Shown here: positions 24,499 through 37,200 of the stretch, one piece after another
Layout: each line of letters opens with the position of its first letter
Position numbering within the stretch: the stretch's first letter is position 1
NCBI GenBank assembly: GCA_029215795.1
Contig: JARDYH010000001.1
Coordinates: 185,945,654-186,009,653 of the forward strand
Length of the DNA: 64,000 nucleotides
Origin: Anniella stebbinsi
Taxonomy: Eukaryota; Chordata; Lepidosauria; Squamata; Anniellidae
Direction of reading: 5' to 3'
Translations under genes and position numbers: made by a program
The notes under the pieces: generated by a model
Seen by the model: only the letters and a program-made list of their open reading frames with translations
The model's database searches: none
What the model was told of the DNA's origin: nothing

Positions 24499-24847
24499 CT
24501 TTCCACCTATGTAAAGGTAGGCCTCATCTACAAGAATTCGCCTTTACGCATGGTTAGGCGATTATGCGCATTTACGCCTAATACCTCTACGAGAGGCGGC
24601 GAAGTGCATTACTGGACGACAGAAACGCGATTTAAACTGTTGACATGCGGAGAATCGCTTGTTCACATAGTCAAAATGCGCTTTAACGCCCGGAGCAAAA
24701 TAAAACTCGCTATTTAATGCGCATTCGATAATGCGCATAATCGGAGAGAAAACACGCCTCTACGCCCGATTTATGCTCCGTTCTTGTAGAAGTAAATTTT
24801 TTAATACGCCTTGAAAGAGCTTTAAATGCCTCTTGTAGAGGCAGCCG
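24499..24847. mobile_element. CpG-rich putative DNA transposon
   Basis: Left end ggcctcatctacaagaa is the approximate inverse of right end ctcttgtagaggcagc. Between them are many CpG-containing words such as ttacgc, gcgcat and aacgcg, in forward and inverted copies. This contrasts with the CpG-poor flanks. No transposase frame and no firm target-site duplication. Confidence 0.5.
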
Positions 24848-24849
24848 CA

Positions 24850-26110
24850 GATGGACTATGACTCTTCCACTTTAGCCTCTGCCAATTATCCCCGGGTTCT
24901 CCAGCCAACTGCCTCTAGACGGTTTGTTTGCCACGCAGTCAATGAGCAGTGGTGGCACTTTGGACAGATGACACAGCCGTCATCCCGAAGCTGTCTTGGG
25001 GCAACCCCCCCCCCCCCCCCAGCTTCATGTTTAAAGACATCATGGATTTACAGTGACTTTTCGGGCTTGCTGCAAGGTGACGGCGGCATCTGCCGTCTAT
25101 CCCGTTGAGTCGGAGCTGCGTCGGGGGAGCGCCCCACCTGATGCCCATTCCCGATTGGTCGCATCGGCTGGACAAGGGCATGGAGCAGGCCAGCGAGCTG
25201 AATGGCCACTGGGTCGCCTCCGTGGAGCTTGAAAACGTTTTTAAAACTAAACAGCTGTACATTTTAAAGATACTAACAAGGGACAGTGGGGAGGTGGTGG
25301 GTCATCTCCGTGCCCCCCTATATCTGTGAAATTGCACGGTTAAAGAGAAATGGGGGGGGGGAATAATTGAGGAACCCGCTTGACCCCAGCACGGGCGCAG
25401 TGGGACAGGAGGGGATGGCAGTTTGCCTCCATGCTGGCAAAATTGTCCAGGTGAAGAAAGGGGGGGTGCCCTGTGAAGTTCCAAAGCCCACATTGGTGCT
25501 CCTTTTAGTGTGTACTACTCTGGAGGAGCACAAATGTGGGCTTTTGGGTAACGAGGCGCCAAAGCGACGTGGTATAGAGGCAGCCAGACTTGATGAAAAT
25601 TATATCTGCATTGTTAGAGGACTTGTCCTGGACAAGTCTATGGTCACTGAGGACTCAAGAATATCTAATTCTCTTGAAATATACCATAACTTTAAAACAA
25701 TGGATTATTGCCAGCATTAGCCTAAATTGTCCCATTCATTTCAATGGGTCTACTCTAAGTAGGACTAAACATTGGATACAACCCAATGAATAGTTTGAAT
25801 TTTTTTAAATTTTTTTTAACCATAATCAGCAAATCCAGCCAATAAGTGCTTAAAAACCAGGTGCCTGTGAAATTAAAATAGAATCATCTACAGAATAAAG
25901 ATATACGTAGTATTATTCCTCTTCTAAGTTGTCATGGTTTGTTTGGTTTTTTTTTGAGTCAGAGAAAACTGTGCCTTAATGGGTTTATATTTCTTAGTAC
26001 TTTCCTTTGGACCTTTCTCATAAATTGGGAAAATTAAGGCTTATGTTACATTTTAATAATTCAGTAGAAAAGTTTATCTTGTCTAAGTGTCTTACTTGAT
26101 TTTGAGGTTG
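24850..26110. other. POFUT2-YBEY intergenic, unassigned
   Basis: Moderately GC-rich to 25330 with a poly-C run at 25006-25021, then AT-rich. A MITE-like fragment (ttcaatgggtctactctaag) lies at 25738-25757. I see no gene. Confidence 0.5.
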
Positions 26111-26111
26111 T

Positions 26112-26416
26112 CTCCCAGAGGTGGGCCAGGATCTCTTCTCGATCATCCCAGAGTGCAGGACACGGAATAATGGGCTCAAGTTACAGGAAGCCAGATTCTG
26201 GCCGGACATCAGGAAAAACTTCCTGACTGTTGGAGCAGAACGACAATGGCACCAATTACCTAGGGAGGTTGTCGGCTCTCCCACACTAGAGGTCTTCAAG
26301 AGGCAGCTGAACAGCCATCTGTCAGGGATGCTTTAAGGTGGATTCCTGCATTGAGCAGGGGGTTGGACTCGATGGCCTTATAGGTCCCTTCCAACTCTAC
26401 TAGTCTATGATTCTGT
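26112..26416 (+). mobile_element. CR1 LINE 3' end
   Basis: Codes in part [19 protein letters not shown] and FKRQLNSHLSGML, the CR1 ORF2 C-terminus, then the CR1 3' UTR with ttggactcgatggcctta and terminal ctatgattctg. Best preserved CR1 tail in the window. Confidence 0.87.
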
Positions 26417-26869
26417 CCATCCTGAACTGCACTGAATCCCTTGAAGCAACTGAGACAAACTAAAGCAAGCAGCTACCTGCAAGGTTAACGTGGCTATGTT
26501 TTTGCTGCTCCTTGTCAGCTTGGCCAGGTTTTGGAAATAATGGAATCCTGCGAGTGGTCCTTGTCCTCGCATTCAAATCTCCTGCAAAGATTGGGAAAGC
26601 AAAGGGGAATTGGGCTGTTTTGCAAAGTAACATTCCACTTTGAGCAAATTTGTTGCAGAATGTGACAAATTTTACATTTGCATTGCCACTTGCCAATTCT
26701 CCGGGACAAAAGGTGTAAACATGCTTTGCCCAAATTGATTCAGTCAGCCCACCTTGGTATTTCCATCCAAATCCCCCAGTACTTCCAAAACACTGTCACT
26801 GGGCAGTGATTCCAGTAGATCAGATATCATATGAACAGGCTTTCAATCCTTTAATGACCGAGGGTAGTA

Positions 26870-26990
26870 TCCAAAGCCAATCCTACTTAGAGTAGACCCA
26901 TTGTCATGAATGAGACTTTAGTCACAACTAAAGTCTCATTTATTTCAATGGCTTTACTCTAAGTATGACTAAGATTTGATTCTATCCTGA
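26870..26990. mobile_element. Palindromic MITE-like repeat
   Basis: The wording cctacttagagtagacccat is answered by inverse wording at the right end (ctttactctaagtatgacta). A perfect inner inverted repeat, aatgagactttagt / actaaagtctcatt, has a short loop at 26911-26942. Same family as pieces at 21940, 25735, 33370 and 51360. Confidence 0.55.
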
Positions 26991-27129
26991 GAACCAAGCT
27001 TGAAGGATTCCAAATATTTATGAGCTAGCCAGTTTTCTTTTGGTGGCAGTGGTGGTACCTGACTTTTTGCAGTCTACAAAAGTGAACTCCTTAGTTACTG
27101 GTCCAAAATATTTTCTGTCTTCTTTATTA

Positions 27130-27330
27130 CATTATTATGCAGCCCATTAGCCAAAGCTCTCTGAATAGTTCACAATATAAAACTTTAAACCATTAAATAC
27201 AATCAATAACATAGTATAATGTGTTAAAAATGTATGTTAAAACCAAAATAAAAACCAAGATAAAAGCCAGCAGCACGGCAAAGATCTAAACCTGCAGTCA
27301 ATAAAACTGGAGGACTAAAATGCTTGGGAA
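27130..27330 (-). mobile_element. LINE/SINE 3' tail (family T1), second copy
   Basis: The + strand reads ccaaagctctctgaatagtt followed by A/T-rich sequence, the same as 54640-54780 and the shorter 12133-12215. Class not certain. Confidence 0.5.
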
Positions 27331-27469
27331 AACAAATGTCCATACATAATCCCCACTAGAGAGAATTAGCCTTGAGATTTGGTCAGCTGTACCACTAGAA
27401 TCTCAGGGTTTAAAAAAGACTCTTGTCAATGTTTTCAGATTCTTAAGATTTTAGGATGTCAGATAATGT

Positions 27470-30050
27470 GTGACTATGAAAATGTGAGTCCACAAACAAC
27501 TGGCTAGGAAGATTGTGTTATTGGGAGAGATGGTTTCTGGGACCATGGTTTAAGGTTTTTGGATGAAGGGCTGCTGGTGGGAGATGGACTACACTTCATG
27601 AAGACTGGGAAGAATGTGTTTGCCTGAAGAATGGCAAGTTTGATCATGAGGGCTTTAAAACATGAATCCTGGGGACTACCATGTAAATGCTATAGCAGGA
27701 ACTGGGAGAGAAGCTGTGGTAGGGCCTATTAAACCTCTTACTGAGAATGCAGGCAGGACACTGGAGCATAAACTTTATGGCTTTCGATGTCTTTATACTC
27801 AGGCTGTGTTCAGATGTCACTTTACCCCATGATGAGTTAATAAGCTACTCACAGTAGCTTATTTTGAAAATACGCTACTGTTATCCCCCTCTCAAATCCC
27901 TTCAAAATGTTTGGAAGCTACTTAAAACCACAATAATAGAAGCTCAGCTATAATGTATACCACAGGTTAAGAAAGATAGCACCAAGTCCAAGAGGTCACC
28001 GGCATGGTTAACTAGCAGTGTTAAGGAAGCTATTAGAGAAAAGAAGGCTTTCTTCAGAAAATGGAAGTCTTGCCCAAGTGAGGAAAAGAAAAGGGAGCCC
28101 AAGCTTGCACAAAGGCGATGCAAGCAGACAATAAGACCTGCAAAAACGCATTTTGAAGAGCATATCAATAATATCAAGATTAACAATAAAGAATTATTTA
28201 AATATATCAGAAGCAGGAAAGCAGTTGGACCGCTGGATGACAATGGAGTTAAGCGAGTACTAAAGGAGGACAAGACTACTGAGAAGCTGAATGAATTCTT
28301 CGCACCGTGTTCACTGCAGAAGATACAGGATAGATATTTTCAGGGAGTCTGAGCAATTAGTGGTGATAAAGATGAAGATATCAACCTTATTTATAAATTG
28401 GAAGTAAATAAATCAATGGGCTCAGATGGTGTCCATCCTAGAGTTCTCGAATAACTCAAATATGAAATTGCTGATCTTCTAACCAAACTATGCAACATTT
28501 CCCTAAGATCAACTTCTGTACCAGAGGTCTGGAGGATGGCCAATGTAACACCAGTTTTGTTTTTTAAGGATTCCATGGGGAGCTGGGAAACCAGAGGCCA
28601 GTTAGCTTAATGTCTGTTCCAGGTAAATTGGTTAAAAGCATTATTAAAGATAAAATTAGAAAACCTATAGAAGGGCAAACCCTGTTGAAAAAGAATCAAC
28701 ACGCCTTCTGCAAAAGTAAGTCCTGTCTCACTAGAGTTGAGAGTGTAAATAAATATGTGGATGGGGTGCTCTAGTAGACATTGTTTAGTTGGATGTCCAA
28801 TCAGCTTTTGACAAAGTCCCTCACCAAAGACTCCTGAGCAAACTTAGCAGTCATGGAATAGGATGAGAGGTCCTCCTATGGATCAATAACTAGTGAAAGA
28901 AGAGAAAGGAGAAAGTAGGAATAAATAAATGATAAATTCTCCCAAAGGAGGGAACTAAATAGTTGGGTCCCACAGGGATCTATATTAAGACCAATGTTTT
29001 TCAACTTGTTCATAAATGATCTGGAATTAGAAGTGAGCAGTGAAGTAGCTGATGACGCTGAATTATTTAGGGTGGTTAAAACACAAGGGGATTGTGAGGA
29101 GCTCCAAAAAGATCTCTCCAAACTGGGACAATGGATATCCAAATGGTTAATGTGTTACAATGTAAGCAAGTGTAAAGTAATACACGTTGGGACAAAAAAA
29201 AATCCAAGTATAACCTGATGTAATCTGAGCTAGCGGTGACCGGCCAAGAAAGAGATCTTGGGGTTGTGGTGGTGAGCTTTATGAAATTGTCAGCCCAAGT
29301 ATGCAACCGCTGTAAAAAAGGCAAACTCCATGTTAGACATAATTAGAAAAGGAATTGAGAATAAAACTGCCAATATAATTCTTCCTTTATACAAATCTAT
29401 GGTGTAACCACACTTAGAATAATGTGTACAGTTCTGGTCATCCCATATACTATAGAGCTGGAAAAAGTGTAGAAAAGGGCAACTAAAATGATCAAGGGGC
29501 TGGAGTCTCTGCCCTATGAGGGAAGGTTACAGCAGCTGGGATTGTTTAGCTTGGAAAGAAAAGAGGGTAAGGGGAGACATGATAGAAATGTACAAAATTC
29601 TGCTTGGTGTGGAGAATGTGGAAAGGGAGGCATTTTTCTCCCTCTCTCAAAATACTAGAACCCAGGGGCATCTCATGAAGCTGATTGGTGGGAGATTCAG
29701 GACAGATCAAAGGAAGTACTTCTTCACACAGCACATAGTTGAACTATGGAATTTGCTACCACAAGATGTAGCAATGGCCACCAATTTGGATGGCTTGAAA
29801 AGGGGGTTGAATAAATTTCTGGAGAAGACTATCGATAGCTACTGGCCCTGATGGCTATGTGCGACCTCCAGTACCCGAGGCAGTAAGCCTATATACACTA
29901 GTTGCTGGAAAACATGGGCAGGAGGTGTTGTTGCACTCATGTTCTGCTTGTGGGTTCTTGGTTGACAGGTCATTGGCCACTGTGTTGGAGTGCTGGACTA
30001 GAAGGACCCTTGCTCTGATCCAGCATGGCTCTTCTTATGTTCTTATATAC
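27470..30050 (+). mobile_element. CR1-type LINE, long but broken
   Basis: Frames read CR1 parts in order: the ORF1 esterase end (DGFWDHGLRFLDEGLL, DGLHFMKTGKNVF) at 27500-27650. Next come ORF2 linker and fingers (KTHFEEHINNIKI) from 27950. RT palm sequence is MFFNLFINDLELEVSS and VADDAELF at 28994-29080, with GQWISKWLMCYNVSKCKVIH after it. The 3' end has 'ggaccctt..ctgatccagc' and tcttcttatgttcttat. Endonuclease and part of RT are deleted between 27680 and 27950. Inactive. Confidence 0.82.
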
Positions 30051-30059
30051 ATGTGGAAA

Positions 30060-30560
30060 GGAATTTGGAGTTGTAGTCGGTCATAAGCTGAATATGAGTC
30101 AACAGTGTGATGTGGCTGCAAAAAAGGCAATGCAATTTTAGGTTGCTACGATAAAAGTTTCAAAAGCATGGGACGTAATAGTTGTATTCTACTCTGAACG
30201 GGTAAGATACTCTGTTCAATTCTGGAAACCACACTTTAAGACGGATTCAGATAAATTGTAATGAGTTCAACGAAGGCAACAAAGATGATCAGGGGACTAG
30301 AAATTAAGTCCTAAGAAGAAACATTGAAGGAGCTGGGTATGTTTAGCCTTGACAAGAGAAGACTGAGAGGGCCGCAGCCTGTTGTCTATCATCCAAAATT
30401 GTAGGAGCTGATATAACAGCCTTAAGTTACAAGAAGGCAGATTTCTGTTGAAATCATGCACCACTGGATATATTCAAGCAGAGACAGGATCAGGGATGCT
30501 TTAAATTAGATTCCTGCATTAAGCAGGGAGTTGGACTTGATGGCCTATGGTTTTATGACA
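30060..30560 (+). mobile_element. CR1 LINE 3' fragment
   Basis: Starts gaatttggagttgtagtcgg, a CR1 ORF2 segment, and includes gatcaggggactagaaat and ttggacttgatggcctatgg. Lies just upstream (in + sense) of YBEY's 3' end. Confidence 0.7.
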
Positions 30561-31103
30561 ATTCAATTGTGGAATGTAGGCAATATATATACTTTAAATT
30601 TAATATTTCAAATATTAGACTCATCAGGCCACTCAGGCTGCAATTCTAAACTATTTACTAGACAATAAGTCACATGGAATTTAGTGAGACACACTTCTGA
30701 GTTAACACGGATAGAATATGTAAATATGTATAGAAGTGCCATTTTCACTTTGATATAAAACAAGTGCCTCTTGTCTTGTAATAGTGGAAAATCACCAGCT
30801 TTTAAATAATATGCTTTAATTAGTGGTGAAGGCGAAAGAGTCTCCTGGCACCTATCACTCAACCAAAGAATCCTCATGGAACAGGCAGGTAAAATATTTC
30901 ATTAACAAACATCAAACACATCTGAAATACGGAATCTTCTTAAATTTGGTTATTCTAGAAGTCTGGTACCAGAGATCTGTTCACTTAAGAGACAAGGGTT
31001 GCGGAAGTACTTGGGTCATTGTTTATTGAGTAACGGCAATGGTCTTAATATATTCAAGATTAGAGATCCATTCATAATTAAACAAAATAGACCATTTAAT
31101 TAT

Positions 31104-31109
31104 TTTATT
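31104..31109 (-). terminator. Candidate YBEY polyadenylation signal
   Basis: AATAAA on the minus strand, 27 bases past the stop codon. If used, the 3' UTR would be very short; further signals to the left are possible. Confidence 0.4.
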
Positions 31110-31135
31110 TGCAGATTAACATTCGGATAGAACCA

Positions 31136-31222
31136 CTAGAAATGTTTTTTGGTCAGGGGTTGGAGGTCTGTGCCTGACATCCTGCTTAGTTCCCGGAGGA
31201 TTTGTCTTTCCTTTTCATACAT
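31136..31222 (-). CDS. YBEY: YBEY exon 5 (last coding exon)
   Basis: Codes [14 protein letters not shown] and [14 protein letters not shown], then TAG at 31138-31136. Acceptor ctctttcag. Human YBEY ends MFQKEKAVLDELG... with a similar Arg/Thr/Leu tail but a longer C-terminus. Confidence 0.93.
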   Translation of the reverse strand: MYEKERQILRELSRMSGTDLQPLTKKHF

Positions 31223-34200
31223 CTGAAAGAGTGCAAGACAACAATGAATGTATATATTTCCTTCCAAACAATACAAGAACACCTGATCATACAAACTTGA
31301 ATCTGTCAATTATTCATACTACACAATCAGGGTGTGAAGGGTTTGTTAAATATGTTTGGGCATCTATAGGCTGAAATGACAATTAGAGTACGAATGTTTC
31401 ACAGCTGAAGCAGAGAACTTACCTGTTTCCAGTCTGCTTCTGTACCATGTTTATATCCAAGTAAATGACACATGCCATGAGCTATTGTCACCTGCCCAAG
31501 AAAGAAAGCATTTCAGTGCTGTACATAATTTTAGACGTCTGAGATTCACAATTCACAATAATAATAAAAAAATAACTGAAAATTGCCATGATAGACAAGC
31601 TGCTATTTACAAAATTTACAGTGCGTTTCATTGTGGTTTATAAGTCTTCAAGCTTCGGCAGTACAGTGGACAGCAATCTCCGCTGCTGAACTCAAACTGC
31701 ATGTTGTGTTGACTAGAGATTCTAATGCAGTATGGTGGATTGTGATGTAGTGCTACTATAGGAGTTGTGCGTGGTTTATAGCGTAGGGGCCATTGGATTA
31801 GACTTTTCAGGTAATGCTCTCTTAATCTTCTTGGAAACGTTATACAAACTGACAACCATGTACAGCAGCGGGTTGAGCTGAAAGTTGAGGACCCCAGAGA
31901 GCATTAAGGAACAAAGCTTCCCTTATTGGATATTAAGAACTTGAGCAAGCATGACTTATAGAAGGCCTAGACTTGAAACCTTCCTATAAGACAAGCTTAC
32001 ACTGATGAGCAACAAACTTTCTGTGGTACTATATGCTGCACTAGATGTAAATAGGAAAGCTAATAGAAGCTGTGAAGGAAGGATACACTCTCCCTGCCAG
32101 GTAGGCCAGTTAAGTCCCAACTGACCACCCAGCCACTCACCTGTAATCAACCGAGCATTGGACTTAGCACCAAGAGTTACCCTGAAGGAAACTACACCAG
32201 CTTAAGGCTTTAAAGCAGTTTATTAAAAGGGAGAAATGAAGGAAACTTTAAAAGGAACAAAACTGGGTTTAAAAGGAACAGCAAGGTAAAATCAGTGCTG
32301 CAATAAAAGTACAATAAAACAGAGTGCAGGTTAAAATAGAGAGTCGTTCACCAGTTACAACCAAGCAAAACAAGAAATCCTAGCTACCTACGCTTTACCC
32401 TGTAGAGGCCTCCAGCTCCAGCTAGCCAAGCATGCATCCTCCATAAAGTGAGGATTCCCAGGAGACAATTATTTCTGTCACTGTCTCATCTTATGCCTCC
32501 GGCCCTGGCTGGTAGGCCTATCAGGCTCCACCAATCCAAACCTAAGCTGCTCCTTCAGGTTCCCCCCTCCCAACTGGAGCACGGTTCCCACCAGAGCAGC
32601 TGCGATCAATCTTCCCAATTAGTCCCCGGCCCAGAGTCCCCGCCCAACGTGTTTGTGCGTGTAGGCTAGCTCAAGACGATTGACAGTCTTGAGAGGGAGG
32701 CCAAGGCCATAATTCCCATGTCCTTCACAGAAGCTTGTTCTTAAGAAAGCAAACGAAATTAGTTCAGTACGTGAACACAAGAGAAGGTAGTACTTCTGTC
32801 AGCATATAGTGATACTAATGGGGTCCCACAGCTATCGTCAAATCCTTTTCTAATGTGCTCAAGTAACTGGAACAATACAATTAAGATCTTTTCATGGTAT
32901 ACATCATGATCACCATTCAGAACTCTAGAGAATTTTCTTTGAAATAGACACAAGTTCAAGTAGTACAATGACTGCCCCATACTTACAGTAAGAATACTGT
33001 TGTAATCTTCCTTATTCTCCACACACTGTTGAAAGATATATTCTACTCCTAGAAAAATGTCTCCCAGATTGTACTCCTCTTGACCACAAGATTGTGGCAG
33101 CTCCCCTGCTTTCAGATTCTGTGAATAGAACAAGTCCTAATCATAATTCAAAAGTTACATATTTAACATCTATTCTCAAAATTCTGCAATTTTGAGCATT
33201 AATTATGAGATACAATACATAGATCACATGCGTTGGAGTATCATATGTTAGATGTTACATGGCATTAATGAATCTAGTATCATTGTACTTTGATCAGGGA
33301 CACCTGAATTTAAATCCTGTTCTTGTTGTGTGGGCCAGGGAACCCATAAATTATCAGCCTCGCAGTACAGACCTACTGATACTTACTCAGAAGTATGTGT
33401 AACTGATTTCAATGGGGCTTCCTTCCAGATAAGTATGCTTAGGGTTGCAGCACCTGATGCTCTGCCCACTTGGGTACTTGGTGCAGCACTAGCCTAGATT
33501 AGAGGGCCGGGAGGGAGGGGCAGGAGTTGCCATAAGGATTCAATTTTTCTCACAAGGAAACCCATCTGTTCTAGTGCCAGTTTTGAGGGGTTGTACCTTG
33601 TGCTGAGCCAAAGAGACAACCCCTCAATTGTATTTGGGCAATTGAAGTCCCCCATTACTACTACATCACGCTTCCTTGAAACACTGGCAATTTGCTTTTA
33701 AAAAGTTTTATCCTCATCTTCTCCTTGATTGGGTGATTGGTATTAGACTCCGACTATCATGTTCCTTTTATTCCTTGTCCCATTTATTTTAATCCAGATG
33801 CTCTCGATGGGACTCCCAGGCTCATCCTGTATTTCTGTGCATGGATAAGTCTTCTTAACATATAGTGCAACTCTGCCTCCCTTTCTATTTCTTCTGCTCT
33901 TTTTGAACATGTTATATCCTTCAATTGCTATATTCCAGTCATGGGAGTCATCCCACTAAGTTTCAGTTATACCTATCAAGTCATATTTGCCTTCATGTAT
34001 TAAGAGTTCAAGTTCGTTCTGTTTGTTTCCCATACTCTGGGCATTAGCATATGGCCATCGAAGACCATGTGCTTTATAGTCTGGCTTCTTTCCTACATCA
34101 TTGTGAAGAGTATTTGGAGGCGCTATTAGAACAGTTCTCTCTGTTATGGTGTATAAGCCTTCATCCATTGCTGCCTTCAAGTTTATATTTCTGTGCCCTC

Positions 34201-37200
34201 GTAGGATTCAGTTTAAAGCCCTCCTGATGAGGTTCTTCATGCTGTGGCAGAACACATTTTTCCCAGCCCTTATGAGGTGCAACCCGTCCCTTGCCAGCAG
34301 TACATTTTCCAAGTAGCGTAGCCCGTGGTCCCAGAATCGGAATCTCTCACTTCGCAGTACCTTCATCGCCAGTCGTTCACCCGGAGTATTGTTTGTTTCC
34401 CTTTCTATTCCAAGAACTGGGAGGATGGAGGAGAAAACTATCTGGGCCCCAAAGTTTTTGAGTTTCCTTCCCAAATCTTCAAAGACTGATACGATTTCTT
34501 CGTAGCTCTGCTTGGCAATATCATTTGTTCCCACGTGGATGAGAAGAAAAGGATATGTGTCAGTGGGCTTGATGAGCTTTGGCAACCCTTCAGTCACATC
34601 TCTAATCTGTGCTTCAGGGAGAGCCCATGGGTCTTCGCGACATACTTTGGTTTCAAGCCCACACAGCAGGGAGTCTCACACAATGACTACTTTTCTCTTC
34701 TATTTGTTGTAGGCCTTGGTATTGTTGCCTCTGCTCAACTGACCTTCTGCCTCTTGCTCACTGTTGCACGGGGTCGCCTGTAATTCTTCCTCTGCAGACT
34801 GTTCTCCAGTCTCATCCTCCAGTACCTGAAAGTGGTTACATAACTCTAATGGTAGCACTGGTGCAGAGTGTCACCCATCTCCAGGGAGTTTCCTCTTCAT
34901 TGGCTTTCCTCAGCATTCCCCACTTCTGCTTCAACTTGCTGTTGCTCTTCCACCTCCTGTTCTTCTCTCTGCTGTTGAAGTTCCACCGTTCTGTCTAAGA
35001 ACTCTTCATCTTCACTTATTCCTTGGAGGGTGGAGACTCATCGTTCAAGTACACTCACTTTTTCTTCCAATAATGCAACCAACTTGCACTTGTTGCAGGT
35101 GTATGCCATGTTGATCTCAGTCAGGAACACAAAAGTTGCACACACTTTGCAGGTCACCACCACTGGAGAATCCTTTTGTGTTCCCTTTTTGTTTCTGCCT
35201 TTCCGATTGTATTGGAATAACCTGTGCTTTCTCCTGTCCTCCCTGGAGGTTAACAACAGAGTCCCCTACTATATGAGTGTGTTCCACGAGTGTATTGCCA
35301 TGAAAAAATCTCTAGTAGAATAATACCGACTGTACAGAGAGCAAAACCAGCCCATGTTACCTCCCAAATGGTTCGCACTGCAGAGGAGCTATAAAATAAT
35401 GAATCAAATCAAAAAAGAAGCAGGCCATGAGAACCACAAGGCAAACCTTAATAAATGCAGCAGGAGAGAAAGACTCTGAAACCTTCTGGCGAGTGGTTTT
35501 GGGTGCCCGGTCAAAAACAGCAGTAAGCATGGAGTATTTCATCCCTCCAAACCCCTGGAAAGTGTATTTAGCACCATTTGTGCGATGGGACAACGTTGCC
35601 AACAGTCATGTAAGACCATCGTAAATTATTTACCAACGTGGCCCACGGATTCCTCTCAAGGAATCCAACATCTCATCTCTAAATTTAAACCAGACAAATC
35701 GGCTGGGTGCGATAACATACCCCCTGAATTGTTAAAAGCAAACATAGATTGGTGAGCTCCTGTACTAGCAATTTTGTTTACATGTATTGACCATACGACA
35801 CACATCCCAGAGGACTGGGGTCTAGCCATTATCATCCCAATCTTTAAAAAAGGCAAAAGAACTGACCCAGCAAACTACAGACCGATTAGCCTGCTGAGTA
35901 CAATCAGCAAACTATATGCCTCCCATCTGCACAAGAAACTGTTAAATTGGCTCGAACAAGAAAACATCCTAAAAGATGAGCAGGCTGGATTCAGAGTGCA
36001 GCGATCCACAGTCAACCAAGGACTAGTCCTTCAACATATTGCTGAAAAGTATGCGTCAACAACTAAAGAAGGTCTGCGTGTTGCATTTATCGACTTTAAA
36101 TCACCCTTCGACTTAATTCCTAGATATTAATCCATGGGAAAAATTTGAGGCTACTAACATCGACAGGAGACTATTTGCACTTACGCGGAGTCTCTACGAA
36201 AATACATGACTGAAGATCAGATGTAGCCGTGCTGGTGGCCACTTAACAGGGCCAATATCCACTATAATGGAGTAAAACAGGGGTGTATTTTGGCTCCTAC
36301 TTTAACTTTTATATTAATTCCCTGATACAGTCCTTGAAAAAGATAAACTCACCATCCTCCCAGACCAGCAAGTAGACCTCTGTCTATCCTCCTATATGCG
36401 GATGATGCCATACTCCCATCGCTATCAAGCATAGGCTTGAGGTGTCTTCTAAGTGCCTTAGCTTCCTATTGTAAAGATGAACTGCTGACGATAAATTACA
36501 CCAAAACTAAGGTCCTGAATTTTAACAGAACGAGGACCAAATATTGATGGCAAATTGAGCAGGTTACCTCCTACAAATACCTAGATGTAACCTTTCCATC
36601 ATCAGGCTCGTGGAAGCCCCTAACAAAGCATGCCATCACAAATGCTCAAAGGAGCATCAGAGCACTCATCTCCTTTTTTTACGCTAAAGGCAGCCAATAT
36701 CCATGCAAGTTTTCACTGCTAAAGTAATACTAGTGATGTTGCATGGCTGTCAGATATACGTTATTGATGATTATGCCCCTTTTGAGGTTGTACAAACAAA
36801 ATACAATCTTACGGCTAGAGGCAGGACAAATCACTATGGAGGCACGAATGCTGATAGATAAGGTGAACTTCTGGCTAAAGTTGATTTTCTCTCCTTTGGG
36901 TCTTGCCCCGCTGACTTTGTCTGACCCATTTCAATCTAAAGGAAAAGGGACACTGCTGGCAAAACAGCTGTATCTGGGTTTCTCGACTGATGCCATACGA
37001 ATTTTGGGATACACAAAAGCTAAAGCTGCTATCACACAGTGGCTCAGTTTGGACAATACACTAGTCAGCAATGGACTACTTAATCAATGGTTGATTAAAT
37101 AGTCCACTGTTGACTAATGAGTCGTCTGTTGGGCAACAAACACGCCACGGTTAGTTATTTCGAAAAAATAACCAACAGAGAGAACCAAGGGTTTGCAGAG

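Noticed and set aside
23421..31135. Search for C21orf58 or PCNT exons, neighbours of YBEY in human
   Set aside because: No conserved splice-bounded peptide found by eye on either strand; the open stretches are CR1 or repeats.
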